Shown here: one piece after another, positions 18,341 to 26,645 of the stretch
Numbering within the stretch: position 1 is the first letter of the stretch
Layout: each line of letters opens with the position of its first letter
Origin: Luteibacter jiangsuensis
GTDB taxonomy: Bacteria; Pseudomonadota; Gammaproteobacteria; Xanthomonadales; Rhodanobacteraceae
Length of the DNA: 64,000 nt
Assembly: GCF_030812295.1 (NCBI RefSeq)
Contig: NZ_JAUSSK010000002.1
Span: forward strand, 310,001-374,000
Direction of reading: 5' to 3'
Made by a program: the position numbers and the translations under genes
Notes under the pieces: model-generated
The model's input: the letters and a program-made list of their open reading frames with translations, nothing else
Told to the model about the DNA's origin: nothing
The model's database searches: none

Positions 18341-19333
18341 TCAGAACTTGTACTGGTCGATGTTGTCAGCGGTGAAGACCAAGGGCTCGCTGAAGATGAT
18401 GACTTTGTCCTTCACGGTGTAGTTACCGAGGCCAGGCACGCTGAACGTGTCGTTCGGTTTCAAAGCGTTGTTGGCCGCTAGCCGGGCCACGTGCATGACC
18501 AGCTGGCCTTCTTTCACCTCGTCCCAGAGCGGACTTGCCTTGATGACGCCGCTCTTGACGTACTGGCGGATGGCGTCTGGGTTGCTGCACCCGGTCACGA
18601 ACACCTTGCCGGTCTTACCCAGTTTCTCCACCGCCGCCGCGGCGCCAACTTCGGAAGCACCATCCGGCGCGATGATCGCCGCCACGTTCGGGTGGGCCTG
18701 GAGAATGTTCAACCCCGCGGTCAGCGACAACGATGGGTTCGACTGCCCGTACTCCGTAGTGACTATTTTCATCTTCGGGTAGGCCGCCTTCATATATGCG
18801 GTCAACGACTTGATCCATTCGTTCTGGATGGTCGCGTCCTTCGTCGAGGAGAGTATCGCCACCTCGGCGTCCGGTGCGATGTACTTCGCCACCGAGTCGA
18901 CGAGCGCCTTGCCGAAGGCGGGATACTCGGTGTTCTGGATAAAGAAGTCTCGTGCATCGGTCGCCACGTCGCTGTCGTAGGAGATCACCTTGATGCCCTG
19001 CTTCATCGCCCGACGCAGGGCCGGAGCGAGCTGGGTGGGATTGTTCGACGTCGTGGTGATCACATCGAACTTGCGGGCGATGAGACTGTTGAAGACGTCG
19101 ACCTGCCCCTGCGCGGATGCCGTCACCGGCCCGGTATAGAGAAAGTCGATGTTCAGTGTCTTCGACGCGGCCTCCGCGCCCTGCTGGTTCGCCTTGAACA
19201 CCGAGAGGCCGACCAGCTTCGGCACCATGGCTACCTTGATGCGCTTGGATGTATCGACGGTCTGGGCCGGGACGGATGTGGCCATGGTCAGGACGATGGT
19301 GGCCAACGCAAGCATGTGACGTTTACGGATCAT
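18341..19333 (-). CDS. Sugar ABC transporter periplasmic substrate-binding protein
   Basis: The 330-residue precursor has a signal peptide (MIRKRHMLALATIVLTMATSVPA, residues 1-23) and a type 1 periplasmic-binding fold of the rhamnose/AI-2 (RhaS/LsrB) group. Recognisable parts are KVAMVPKLVGLSVFKANQQGAEAA, VISYDSDVATDARDFF and AAIIAPDGASEVGAAAAVEKLG. It captures the substrate in the periplasm for the two permeases encoded just upstream. The ATG overlaps the permease stop (ATGA) and has AGGAGG close by. The ligand is probably a tetronate or a sugar that yields one. Confidence 0.92.
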   Translation of the reverse strand: MIRKRHMLALATIVLTMATSVPAQTVDTSKRIKVAMVPKLVGLSVFKANQQGAEAASKTLNIDFLYTGPVTASAQGQVDVFNSLIARKFDVITTTSNNPTQLAPALRRAMKQGIKVISYDSDVATDARDFFIQNTEYPAFGKALVDSVAKYIAPDAEVAILSSTKDATIQNEWIKSLTAYMKAAYPKMKIVTTEYGQSNPSLSLTAGLNILQAHPNVAAIIAPDGASEVGAAAAVEKLGKTGKVFVTGCSNPDAIRQYVKSGVIKASPLWDEVKEGQLVMHVARLAANNALKPNDTFSVPGLGNYTVKDKVIIFSEPLVFTADNIDQYKF

Positions 19334-20406
19334 TGCTCCCTCCTGTAACGGGTACGACGGACGAGTGCGCGCAGGCGTGCGCCTAAGCCGCCGCCGCGTG
19401 TGCTGAACAGGTTGCGGACAGCGATCGAGGCGATCAGGATCGCGCCGGTCAGCATGGACGTGACCATGTCGGACAAGCCGGCGATCAGCAGGCCCTGGCG
19501 CATGAAGCCCAATAGCAGCACGGCTACGATCACGCCCCCCATACTGCCTTCACCACCGAAGATGCTGACGCCGCCGAGCACGACCATCGCGATCGTCGTC
19601 AACAGCAGTACGTCGCCCATGTCCGGCCGTGCCGCGCTGTAATAGGCGGAAAGGACCAACCCGGCCAGCGCGGCCATGGTGCCGCTGATCACATAGGCAC
19701 CCGCCAGCACGCGGGGAACGCGGATGCCGGAGTAACGCGCGGCTTCCGCGTTGTATCCCACGGTGACGAGCTTGCGGCCGAACGCGCTGCGTGAAAGAAG
19801 CAACCAGAAGACCACCGCCAGCGGGACGAAGAGCAGCAATTGGTATGGAACCTGGAGGCTGCCGATGGGAAGTGCCCCGGCGCCCAGCGCATTGAAGGCG
19901 TCCGGAAAGCCGGAGGGTGGCGAATCACCCGCGACGGCCACGGCCGCACTGCCGTAGATGAAGCTGCTGGCCAGGGTCGCGATCAGCGGTTCGATGCGCA
20001 GCTTTACGATGATCGCGACGTTGATGGCTCCCAGCATGCCACCCAACACGAGCCCGATAAGCGAAGCGATCCAGATATCCAACCCGTAAGTTGCCCACAG
20101 CTGCGCGGCGACCACCGCGGCGAGGCTCGCGGTCGCACCGACCGACAGGTCGATGCCGCCGGTGAAGATCACCAGGGACAGGCCGAGCGCGACCAGGCCG
20201 AACGGGAGGAAATTGCCGGTCATGCCGAGCAGGCCCGATACATCGTTGAAGAATCCGGGCACACCAACCCCGAAGCCGACCAGCACGGCGACGAGTAGCG
20301 CGGCCAGCGACGACTCCCAGCCGCCCATCGGCAGCAGGCGGCGACGCCGCGTGGGTGTCACGATGTTGGGCTTGGTGGCGTGCGTGTCGGCTGGATAGGC
20401 GCTCAT
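19330..20406 (-). CDS. Sugar ABC transporter permease (second)
   Basis: The 358-residue inner-membrane protein of the BPD_transp_2 (ribose/rhamnose) family has about nine hydrophobic segments. The loop motif GGIDLSVGATASLAAVVAAQLW and the end GFMRQGLLIAGLSDMVTSMLTGAILIASI are typical of RbsC-like permeases. The protein has a Lys/Arg-rich cytoplasmic N-terminus (ATKPNIVTPTRRRRLLP) and C-terminus. It overlaps the first permease gene and the binding-protein gene by 4 bp each. Confidence 0.92.
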   Translation of the reverse strand: MSAYPADTHATKPNIVTPTRRRRLLPMGGWESSLAALLVAVLVGFGVGVPGFFNDVSGLLGMTGNFLPFGLVALGLSLVIFTGGIDLSVGATASLAAVVAAQLWATYGLDIWIASLIGLVLGGMLGAINVAIIVKLRIEPLIATLASSFIYGSAAVAVAGDSPPSGFPDAFNALGAGALPIGSLQVPYQLLLFVPLAVVFWLLLSRSAFGRKLVTVGYNAEAARYSGIRVPRVLAGAYVISGTMAALAGLVLSAYYSAARPDMGDVLLLTTIAMVVLGGVSIFGGEGSMGGVIVAVLLLGFMRQGLLIAGLSDMVTSMLTGAILIASIAVRNLFSTRGGGLGARLRALVRRTRYRREQ

Positions 20407-21395
20407 GCCTGCGCACCCCGGCGACGGAACGCACCCTGCACGGCGGCGAGGATCATCAAGCCCTCGCCCGCGGAATACCAGATTGGCGGAACATGGAGGA
20501 AAACCAGCGCCGTGAGCACCACGGAGAGGAACAGGCTGCCGAGCACGGTGCCAATCAGGTTGCCACGCCCCCCGGCGATCGCCGTGCCACCGATCAACGA
20601 GACCGCGATCGACTGCAACTCGATGTGGTCGCCCGTGCCGGCGGTTACCGTGGCCGACCCTGTGTAGCAGAGGAACATGAGCCCGGAGAAGGCGGCCAGC
20701 ATGCCTGCGAGGGCATAGACACGCACGCGTACCCAGGCCACCGGCAGACCCGCGGCATAGGCGGCGGTCGCGTTGTTACCGACTGCCAGGATCGCACGGC
20801 CGAATGCGGTGTGCCGAAGCATGTACCAACACAGGGCAAGGACGACCATGAGCACGATCGCTGGCGTCGGCAGGGGTATGGCACCGAGGAGGTTGCCGTT
20901 GCCGAAGGCAGCCCAGGCTGCCGGCACGGCGTCGACTTGCGTGCCGTCCGAGTATAGGAAGGTCAGGCCGCTATACAGGCTGTACGTACCCAGCGTCACG
21001 ACGATCGGCGGAATATCCAGTGCCGCCACGAGCACGCCGTTCACCGAACCGAGCACCATCCCCATGCCGACAGCCAGGGGCAAGGCAAGCGACAACGACA
21101 GACCATGCGTCTGCGCCAGCAGGCCGCAGACCATGGCTGAAAGGCCGAGCACCGGGGCCACCGAAAGATCGATGCCGCGCATCGAGATAACGAGCGTCTG
21201 ACCCAGCGCGACCAGTGAAAGAACCACGGAATTGAGCAACATGAAACGCAGGTTCTGGGCGCCAAGGAAGTCGTGGTTGAGTATTCCGACCGCCAGCGTC
21301 AGGCCAACGGTCGCCACGACCAGGGTCGCCTCGCGCGTCATTGCGAAGCGTGGCGAGGCCATGCGTTTGTAGGTGGATATCGTGGCTGTGTTCAC
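20403..21395 (-). CDS. Sugar ABC transporter permease (first)
   Basis: The 330-residue permease of the same RbsC-like family contains the conserved loop RGIDLSVAPVLGLSAMVCGLLA and the motif LIGGTAIAGGRGNLIGTVLGSLFLSV near the C-terminus. With the neighbouring permease it forms a heterodimeric channel, as in rhamnose and AI-2 importers that have two different permeases. It overlaps the ATPase gene stop by 4 bp. Confidence 0.92.
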   Translation of the reverse strand: MNTATISTYKRMASPRFAMTREATLVVATVGLTLAVGILNHDFLGAQNLRFMLLNSVVLSLVALGQTLVISMRGIDLSVAPVLGLSAMVCGLLAQTHGLSLSLALPLAVGMGMVLGSVNGVLVAALDIPPIVVTLGTYSLYSGLTFLYSDGTQVDAVPAAWAAFGNGNLLGAIPLPTPAIVLMVVLALCWYMLRHTAFGRAILAVGNNATAAYAAGLPVAWVRVRVYALAGMLAAFSGLMFLCYTGSATVTAGTGDHIELQSIAVSLIGGTAIAGGRGNLIGTVLGSLFLSVVLTALVFLHVPPIWYSAGEGLMILAAVQGAFRRRGAQA

Positions 21396-22966
21396 AGCGT
21401 CGCCTCATCCCTTGGCTTGCCGAGATATGAAGCGCTGACACCTTCGGGGGTGATCTGCGTCCCGCACAGTTCCGCGACCAGCTCGCCTTCGTAGATGGAC
21501 AGCACGCGGTCGCACAGGCGAACCAGTTCCTCGGTTTCCGACGAAATCACGAGGACGGCCATGCCATCGCGGGCCATCGCCTCGATCAGCTCATAGATTT
21601 CCTCCTTCGATCCGACATCCACGCCCCGTGTCGGTTCGTCGAGGATGGCGACCTTGGGACCGGTGGCTATCCACTTGCTGAAGACGACCTTCTGCTGATT
21701 GCCGCCGGAGAGCTCTCGCAGTGGCTGATCCAGCCCCGCGCAACGCACCCGGAATTCGCGTACGGCGTCGGCCCCGAGGCGGGTCTCGTCGTCGTCGCTC
21801 AACAGGCCCGCGGACTGGCGCACGCGCTCGAGCAGCCCCGAGGTGATGTTCTGCGCGATGCTCATCGACAGGACCGCACCATGTCGCGCACGGTCCTCCG
21901 GGACGTAGACCAGTCCCTTGCGGATGAGTCCGTGACAGGGCTTGGCCGTGATGTCCTCACCGGCCAGACGCACCGCGCCACTGGTGGGGCGGCGGACACC
22001 GAAGATGGTCTCGGCGATTTCGGTGCGGCCGGCGCCAACCAGCCCGGCCAGTCCAAGGATCTCGCCCCGGCGCAGGGTGAACCCGATGCGGCGGAAGACC
22101 GGCTCACTGGCGAGATTCTCGACTTCGAGCACGGCGTCGTCGGTGGCGTGACTTTTCTCGCGACGGGGAATGTCACGTATCGTGCGGCCCACCATCTTCG
22201 ACAGCAGGCGCGTGCGATCGAAATCGCCGCGCTCCACGCAGTCTACCGGCCGCCCATCCCGCAGTACGACGATGTCGTCGCTGATCGACATGACTTCTTC
22301 GGTGCGGTGGCTGATGAAACTCAACGTGCAACCGTCGGTGGCCAGCCGACGCATGATCTTGAACAGGGTATCGACTTCGTACGCGGTCAGGGGCGAGGTG
22401 GGTTCGTCGAACAGAATGATCCTGCAGTCATGCAGCAGGGCTTTCGCGCACTCGATCAGCTGCAACTGCGCGATGCTCAACGTCTTTGCGCATGTATCGA
22501 TGTCGATGTCCAATTCGAGCATGTCCAATACCGTGCGCGAACGACGGCGTACGTCCTTCCAGTCGACATGCCGCAACCAGGTGCCGGCCATGGGCAGGCG
22601 CCCCAAGAACATGGTTTCCGCCACGGTGAGTTCGGGTAGCAGCATCGGTTCCTGTGGCACGAGATGGATCCCATGCGCATGGGCTGCGTGCGGGGAAGCC
22701 AGGTGCAGCGGTCCCCCGTTGAGACTCAGTGTTCCCGCGCTCGGCTGGAGCTGCCCTGCGAGGATGCGGAACATCGTCGATTTGCCTGCGCCGTTCTCGC
22801 CCATGAGGGTGAGGATGCGACCGGGCTTCAGTTGCAGGTCCACGCCACCAAGTACCTCCACCGGGCCGAAACGCTTGACGATGCCATGCGCGGCAAGCAC
22901 GGCCCGCGCCGCGGGTTTGTCTATCGCCGGGGCGTGTGCGTGCGAAGCGTTGGACAACTGGATCAC
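21392..22966 (-). CDS. Sugar ABC transporter ATP-binding protein (two fused ABC domains)
   Basis: The 524-residue ATPase of the RbsA/MglA type has a first domain with Walker A GENGAGKST and a divergent second domain with GLVGAGRTEIAETIFG. The second domain's LRELSGGNQQKVVFSKW signature and ILDEPTRGVDVG Walker B are intact. It energises import through the two downstream permeases. I place the start at the GTG at 22966 because GGAGG lies four bases upstream; the ATG 11 codons earlier has no ribosome site. It is the first gene of the six-gene importer operon. Confidence 0.92.
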   Translation of the reverse strand: MIQLSNASHAHAPAIDKPAARAVLAAHGIVKRFGPVEVLGGVDLQLKPGRILTLMGENGAGKSTMFRILAGQLQPSAGTLSLNGGPLHLASPHAAHAHGIHLVPQEPMLLPELTVAETMFLGRLPMAGTWLRHVDWKDVRRRSRTVLDMLELDIDIDTCAKTLSIAQLQLIECAKALLHDCRIILFDEPTSPLTAYEVDTLFKIMRRLATDGCTLSFISHRTEEVMSISDDIVVLRDGRPVDCVERGDFDRTRLLSKMVGRTIRDIPRREKSHATDDAVLEVENLASEPVFRRIGFTLRRGEILGLAGLVGAGRTEIAETIFGVRRPTSGAVRLAGEDITAKPCHGLIRKGLVYVPEDRARHGAVLSMSIAQNITSGLLERVRQSAGLLSDDDETRLGADAVREFRVRCAGLDQPLRELSGGNQQKVVFSKWIATGPKVAILDEPTRGVDVGSKEEIYELIEAMARDGMAVLVISSETEELVRLCDRVLSIYEGELVAELCGTQITPEGVSASYLGKPRDEATL

Positions 22967-23010
22967 GAAACCTCCGGGACATGAGGAGCGCGGAACCACA
23001 ATGCGTCCGG

Positions 23011-23039
23011 ACTATAGGCCGCCAGAAATGATAGCGCAA
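23011..23039 (-). promoter_or_regulatory. Predicted sigma-70 promoter of the importer operon
   Basis: On the minus strand TTGCGC (plus coordinates 23034-23039) and TATAGT (23011-23016) are separated by exactly 17 bp, giving a weak -35 and a strong -10. The -35 lies inside the palindromic operator, the expected geometry for repression by a LacI-family protein. Confidence 0.6.
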
Positions 23040-23045
23040 TCATTT
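23026..23045. promoter_or_regulatory. LacI-family operator palindrome in the importer/regulator control region
   Basis: AAATGATAGCGCAATCATTT is a 20-bp palindrome with only one mismatched pair (positions 8 and 13) around a central GCGC, the usual layout of LacI/GntR-type operators with a central CG step. A related site is found between ltnD and otnC, and a half-site GCGCAATCAT recurs at 23125-23134. Confidence 0.7.
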
Positions 23046-23070
23046 TTATGCCTTGAGCGCCAACAACTTA

Positions 23071-23085
23071 TTGTGCGATGCACAA
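23071..23085. promoter_or_regulatory. Second perfect inverted repeat upstream of the LacI-type gene
   Basis: TTGTGC and GCACAA flank GAT as a perfect 6-3-6 inverted repeat, between the operator at 23026 and the regulator start at 23184. It could bind a different protein or mark the regulator's own promoter. The sequence differs from the main operator. Confidence 0.4.
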
Positions 23086-23183
23086 GTATACGTGCTCGAC
23101 CGGGCTGGTCAGCGGCGCTGCGTTGCGCAATCATCCCGGTTCGATCAGGGTGGTAGCGCGATCACCGAAGGAGCCGGTCACAC

Positions 23184-24206
23184 ATGAGTCCCACGAAAAT
23201 GCCCACCGAGCGGACCGTCACGCTGAAGGACGTCGCCGAACACGCGGGCGTCTCTCCCATGACCGTGTCGCGTGCATTGAACAAGCCCGCCACCGTATCG
23301 GAAACCCTGCGCGCACGTATTGGCGCTTCGGTGGAATCCCTCGGGTATGTGCAGAATCTTGTTGCGGGCGCCTTGGCCTCCGCAGGTTCGAACGTGATCC
23401 CTGTGATCGTGCCTTCGCTGTCGAACTCCGTGTTCGTCGAAGTGATTGCGGGTATCCAGGACGTCGCGCAGGCAGCCGGATATCAACTGATGCTCGGCAA
23501 CACCGAATACGACCTCGATCGCGAGTACGGGGCGGTGTCCACCTTCCTCGGCTGGTCCCCACCGGGCATGATCATCGCTGGCATGCGTCATCTCGACCGC
23601 ACACGCAACCTGCTCAAGCGCTGGGGCAAGCCCGTGGTGGAAATGATGGAGTACGGAACACAGGCCATCGACATGAATGTCGGCCTTTCCCATTACAAGG
23701 CCGGCGAGACGATGGCGACACATCTCGTCACGCAGGGTTACCGCGAGATCGTTTTCATTGGCTGCCGCATCCAGGCGGATTATCGTGCCGCGCAGCGCTA
23801 CAAGGGCATGGACCGGATCCTGGCACGGCATGGTTTGCATCGGCGAGAGCCCATCTCATACGACGGCCCATCGAACTGGGCGCTCGGCGGCGACGCATTG
23901 ATGGACGTCCTGGAAGCGACGCCGAAGGTGGATGCGATCTTCTTCGCCAATGACGATCTCGCCGTGGGCGCCATCCTGCGCGCGCAACGCGAAGGCGTTG
24001 CCGTTCCGAAGCGGGTGGCCATCGCGGGATTCAACGGCCTGGGCCTGGCCGATCTCGTCCAGCCCGGCCTCACCACGATCATGTCTCCACGACTGGAAAT
24101 AGGCCGCGTCGCTGCCCGACAACTTCTCGACCGTTTCGCCGGGCACACGCCGGCGAAACGGCGTGTGGACGTTTCGTTCCAGTTGCAGGTGCGCGGCAGT
24201 ACCTGA
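23184..24206 (+). CDS. LacI-family transcriptional regulator of the acid-sugar island
   Basis: The 340-residue protein has the LacI helix-turn-helix and hinge (VTLKDVAEHAGVSPMTVSRALNKPATVSETLRARI, residues 12-46). A periplasmic-binding-like effector domain follows, ending TTIMSPRLEIGRVAARQLLDRFAG, most like the GntR (gluconate) branch. It diverges from the ABC importer operon and is the likely repressor acting at the operators near 23.0 kb and 16.0 kb, released by a pathway metabolite. The ATG at 23184 follows GAAGGAG by ten bases. Confidence 0.92.
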   Translation: MSPTKMPTERTVTLKDVAEHAGVSPMTVSRALNKPATVSETLRARIGASVESLGYVQNLVAGALASAGSNVIPVIVPSLSNSVFVEVIAGIQDVAQAAGYQLMLGNTEYDLDREYGAVSTFLGWSPPGMIIAGMRHLDRTRNLLKRWGKPVVEMMEYGTQAIDMNVGLSHYKAGETMATHLVTQGYREIVFIGCRIQADYRAAQRYKGMDRILARHGLHRREPISYDGPSNWALGGDALMDVLEATPKVDAIFFANDDLAVGAILRAQREGVAVPKRVAIAGFNGLGLADLVQPGLTTIMSPRLEIGRVAARQLLDRFAGHTPAKRRVDVSFQLQVRGST

Positions 24207-24215
24207 AAATGGCGT

Positions 24216-25379
24216 TCAGCGCGAAATGATATGCGCGAACCACTGCCAACCACGCAGCTTGGCGGTGATCAACTTCACGCAGGTGAGCATCGGCACGGCC
24301 AGCAGTGCGCCGGGCACGCCCCAGAGCCAGCCCCACACCAGCAACCAGAGCAGGATCGCCACTGGACTCAGCCGCGAGCGGCGCCCCTGCAACATGGGCG
24401 TGATCATGTTGCCTTCGACCGCCGTGATGCCCGCGAACGTGGCGGCTGGGAGCAAGGCGGGGCCAAGCTCCTGGAAGTGCAACGCGCCGACGATGGCGAG
24501 CACGGTCGTGGTGGTGATGGCGCCGACGTACGGAATGAAGTTGGCGATCGTGGCCACGGTGCCCCATAACAGCGGATCGGGTACGCCGTAGAGGTAAAGC
24601 ATGCCCGCGGTGACGAGGCCGAGCGTGACATTGATCGCCGCCGTGAGCAGGAGGTAGCTCGACACCTCCACCTGGATGCTACGTACGATGCTTACCGTGT
24701 GTCGCTTATAAGCGAAGGTGGGCGATATCTCGACGGCGCGCCGAAGGATCTCGTCACCGTAGACGAGGAAGAAGAACACAAGCAAGGCGACCGTCAACAC
24801 GCTCGCCAGTACCTTCGGCGCGCCCGCGAGGATGTCCCATGCCGTGAAGGCGAAGTTGTTGGGACTCTGCGGCACGTTGCGCGCCATCGTCCCGCCGACC
24901 AGGTTCTGCGTCGCCCGGCTGGCGGCCTCGATCTGCTGGGTCATCGGCTTGATCTTCGGTGCGAAGGCACGCATCGCCGTCGGCGCCTCGTGGAACCAGT
25001 TGAGCGCGGGCTCCGAAAGCGTCGTCACGGCCGATACGAGACCGAAGCCGAGCAGCACCATCACCGTCACCGCGGACAACCAGCGCGGTATGCGCAGGTG
25101 CGCGGCGGCGGCGACGATGGGGTTGAGCGCGAGGCCGATGAACCCCGCGAGCACGAGCGGTACCAGCAACGACTTGCCGATGGCCACCGTGTAGATCGCC
25201 GCCAGCAGGACGAGGCCGGTCAGCGAAATGCGGATCGCGCGGAGGTTGCGCGACATCCGCCGGCTGCTCCGCCCGCTTGCGGGCGTCCGGCGTGGGGGCA
25301 CGGCGATCGTGGAAACGGCGGCACCCGGTGCCGCCGTCGAAGGGACCGGCGTGGGCAGTGGACTGGGAACGTCGCTCAC
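24216..25379 (-). CDS. AI-2E family transporter (PerM/YdiK-type membrane protein)
   Basis: The 387-residue polytopic membrane protein of the AI-2E/PerM family has an N-terminal pair of helices near RISLTGLVLLAAIYTVAIGKSLLVPLVLAGFIGLALNPIV and the conserved C-terminal blocks GTVATIANFIPYVGAIT and LQGRRSRLSPVAILLWLLVWGWLWGVPGALLAVPMLTCVK. The function of most members is unknown; some export small molecules or ions. A Pro/Ser/Arg-rich cytoplasmic tail of about 45 residues comes first. Translation starts at a GTG that overlaps the stop of the upstream small gene. It converges on the LacI-type gene with a 9-bp gap. Confidence 0.88.
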   Translation of the reverse strand: MSDVPSPLPTPVPSTAAPGAAVSTIAVPPRRTPASGRSSRRMSRNLRAIRISLTGLVLLAAIYTVAIGKSLLVPLVLAGFIGLALNPIVAAAAHLRIPRWLSAVTVMVLLGFGLVSAVTTLSEPALNWFHEAPTAMRAFAPKIKPMTQQIEAASRATQNLVGGTMARNVPQSPNNFAFTAWDILAGAPKVLASVLTVALLVFFFLVYGDEILRRAVEISPTFAYKRHTVSIVRSIQVEVSSYLLLTAAINVTLGLVTAGMLYLYGVPDPLLWGTVATIANFIPYVGAITTTTVLAIVGALHFQELGPALLPAATFAGITAVEGNMITPMLQGRRSRLSPVAILLWLLVWGWLWGVPGALLAVPMLTCVKLITAKLRGWQWFAHIISR

Positions 25380-25693
25380 GGTGCCTCTTCGGCCGCGTCC
25401 GCGACATCGCCGGCCATCTTGCCGAGGAAACTTCCGGCGGCGATGGAAACGATCTTGCCGATGAGGTCGGCGCTACCCGTCGCCACCAGGCCTGTGACGC
25501 CGGGCACCGCGAGCGGGTTGAGCTTGACCTTGCTGAGCAGGAATCCGGAGCCGGCGGCCATGCCAAGCACCGTGAGGGGGTGTTCGTAGCCACGCGCTAT
25601 CAAGGCGGCGGCCGGTTCGACGGTATCCCGCCGCGCCGCCGCGACCCGGGCCCGGGCGGCGGTGACTTTCGCCATGCTGCTGAAAATGCTCAT
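25376..25693 (-). CDS. Small hydrophobic hypothetical protein (105 aa)
   Basis: I do not recognise this family. The protein starts MSIFSSMAKVTAARARVAAARRDTVEP, an amphipathic helix rich in Ala and Arg. Two Gly/Ala-rich hydrophobic stretches (LTVLGMAAGSGFLLSKVKLNPLAVPG and GKIVSIAAGSFLGKMAG) could insert into a membrane. It is translationally coupled on both sides, overlapping the holin-like gene before it and the AI-2E gene after it by 4 bp each, so it probably belongs to the same membrane-associated unit. A GGGAG ribosome site precedes the ATG. Confidence 0.7.
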   Translation of the reverse strand: MSIFSSMAKVTAARARVAAARRDTVEPAAALIARGYEHPLTVLGMAAGSGFLLSKVKLNPLAVPGVTGLVATGSADLIGKIVSIAAGSFLGKMAGDVADAAEEAP

Positions 25694-26172
25694 GCCTGCT
25701 CTCCCGCCTGCTCGCTTTCCGCCTTGCCTTGCTTCGCGGCGTCCCGTGCCAGCGTGGAAAGTTCGGCGCGCGTGGCGGGGAGCGTAAGCCAGTGCATGCC
25801 GCGGCGGAAGACGAGGATCGCACCGACCAGCAGCACGGCCTGCAACGCCGCCAGCACGGTCAATGCCCACGCCCACGAACCGAACCATTGGGCCAGCCCC
25901 CAGCCGGCCAGCGCCAGCAGGGTGAATCCCAACGCCACCGCGAAGACGATGGCGGCCAGCCCCATGAAGAGCATCATGACGATGCCGCTCCTGGCCAGGC
26001 CGATCTCAGCGCCCAGCAGCTTCAGCTGCGCGGCGAAGAGCTTCTTCAGCCCGGCACCCAGGCGGCGGACATCCGCGACCCAGGCAGGCATGGTCAGCTT
26101 GGGACCGGCTGCCGCATCCGCCGGCGCCGTTCCGTCAGCATCGTCTCGCCCCGAGGGGCCGTCTTCCAGCAT
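25690..26172 (-). CDS. Phage-holin-family (actinobacterial holin X-like) membrane protein
   Basis: The 160-residue protein has two central transmembrane helices (GIVMMLFMGLAAIVFAVALGFTLLALAGWGLAQWF and ALTVLAALQAVLLVGAILVF). They are preceded by an acidic N-terminus and an amphipathic stretch (VRRLGAGLKKLFAAQLKLLGAEIG), the pattern of PF07332 proteins. Despite the name these are ordinary chromosomal proteins often found beside DUF883/ElaB-like genes. The ATG at 26172 follows AGGGG by eight bases and gives the family length; the longer frame upstream is unsupported. No phage genes are nearby. Confidence 0.8.
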   Translation of the reverse strand: MLEDGPSGRDDADGTAPADAAAGPKLTMPAWVADVRRLGAGLKKLFAAQLKLLGAEIGLARSGIVMMLFMGLAAIVFAVALGFTLLALAGWGLAQWFGSWAWALTVLAALQAVLLVGAILVFRRGMHWLTLPATRAELSTLARDAAKQGKAESEQAGEQA

Positions 26173-26197
26173 GTGTCGCGCCCCTGGAAGGAAAGGA

Positions 26198-26587
26198 TCA
26201 GTTGCGCAGGATACGGCCGGCCAGCCAACCCGCGGCCAGGGCCAGCGCGATGGACTGCACGGGTTTCTCGCGGACATAGTCGCGGGCCGTGTCCAGCCAG
26301 TCGTTCGCGGTCTCCACGGCCTCGCCATAGGCTTCCTTGCCGCGCAGCTTGGCTTCCTCGGCCTTTTCGGCCGCGCGCGTGGCGCCATGGGCGGCCTTGT
26401 CGGTGGCGTGATGCAAGGTGTTCTCCACCTTGTCGGCGGCGCGGTCGACCACTTCCTTGGTCCGGTCCACGACCTCGGAGGTGGCCTGCTTCACTCGCTC
26501 GGCGCGTGCATCGATGCGCTCGGCGGCCGAAACGGTGTTCGCGGCGGCGGTCGCGGCGTTGGCGACGGGGTCGGCAGGATTGTTCAT
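26198..26587 (-). CDS. DUF883/ElaB-like membrane-anchored protein
   Basis: The 129-residue protein consists of a long charged helical region (ERIDARAERVKQATSEVVDRTKEVVDRAADKVENTLHHATDKAAHG) and a C-terminal membrane anchor with a glycine zipper (PVQSIALALAAGWLAGRILRN). This is the layout of ElaB/YgaM/YqjD proteins that tether to the inner membrane and can bind ribosomes in stationary phase. It lies 25 bp before the holin-like gene, as in E. coli yqjD-yqjE. The ATG at 26587 follows GGAG. Confidence 0.82.
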   Translation of the reverse strand: MNNPADPVANAATAAANTVSAAERIDARAERVKQATSEVVDRTKEVVDRAADKVENTLHHATDKAAHGATRAAEKAEEAKLRGKEAYGEAVETANDWLDTARDYVREKPVQSIALALAAGWLAGRILRN

Positions 26588-26645
26588 TTGACGGTCTCCG
26601 GGGCTGGGATTGGACAAGGTACGGCAAAAAGGGTGACGCCGTGGT

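Noticed and set aside
25690-26172. Prophage remnant suggested by the holin-family gene
   Set aside because: No integrase, lysis, capsid or other phage genes lie nearby, and this family is common as a chromosomal membrane protein beside DUF883-like genes.
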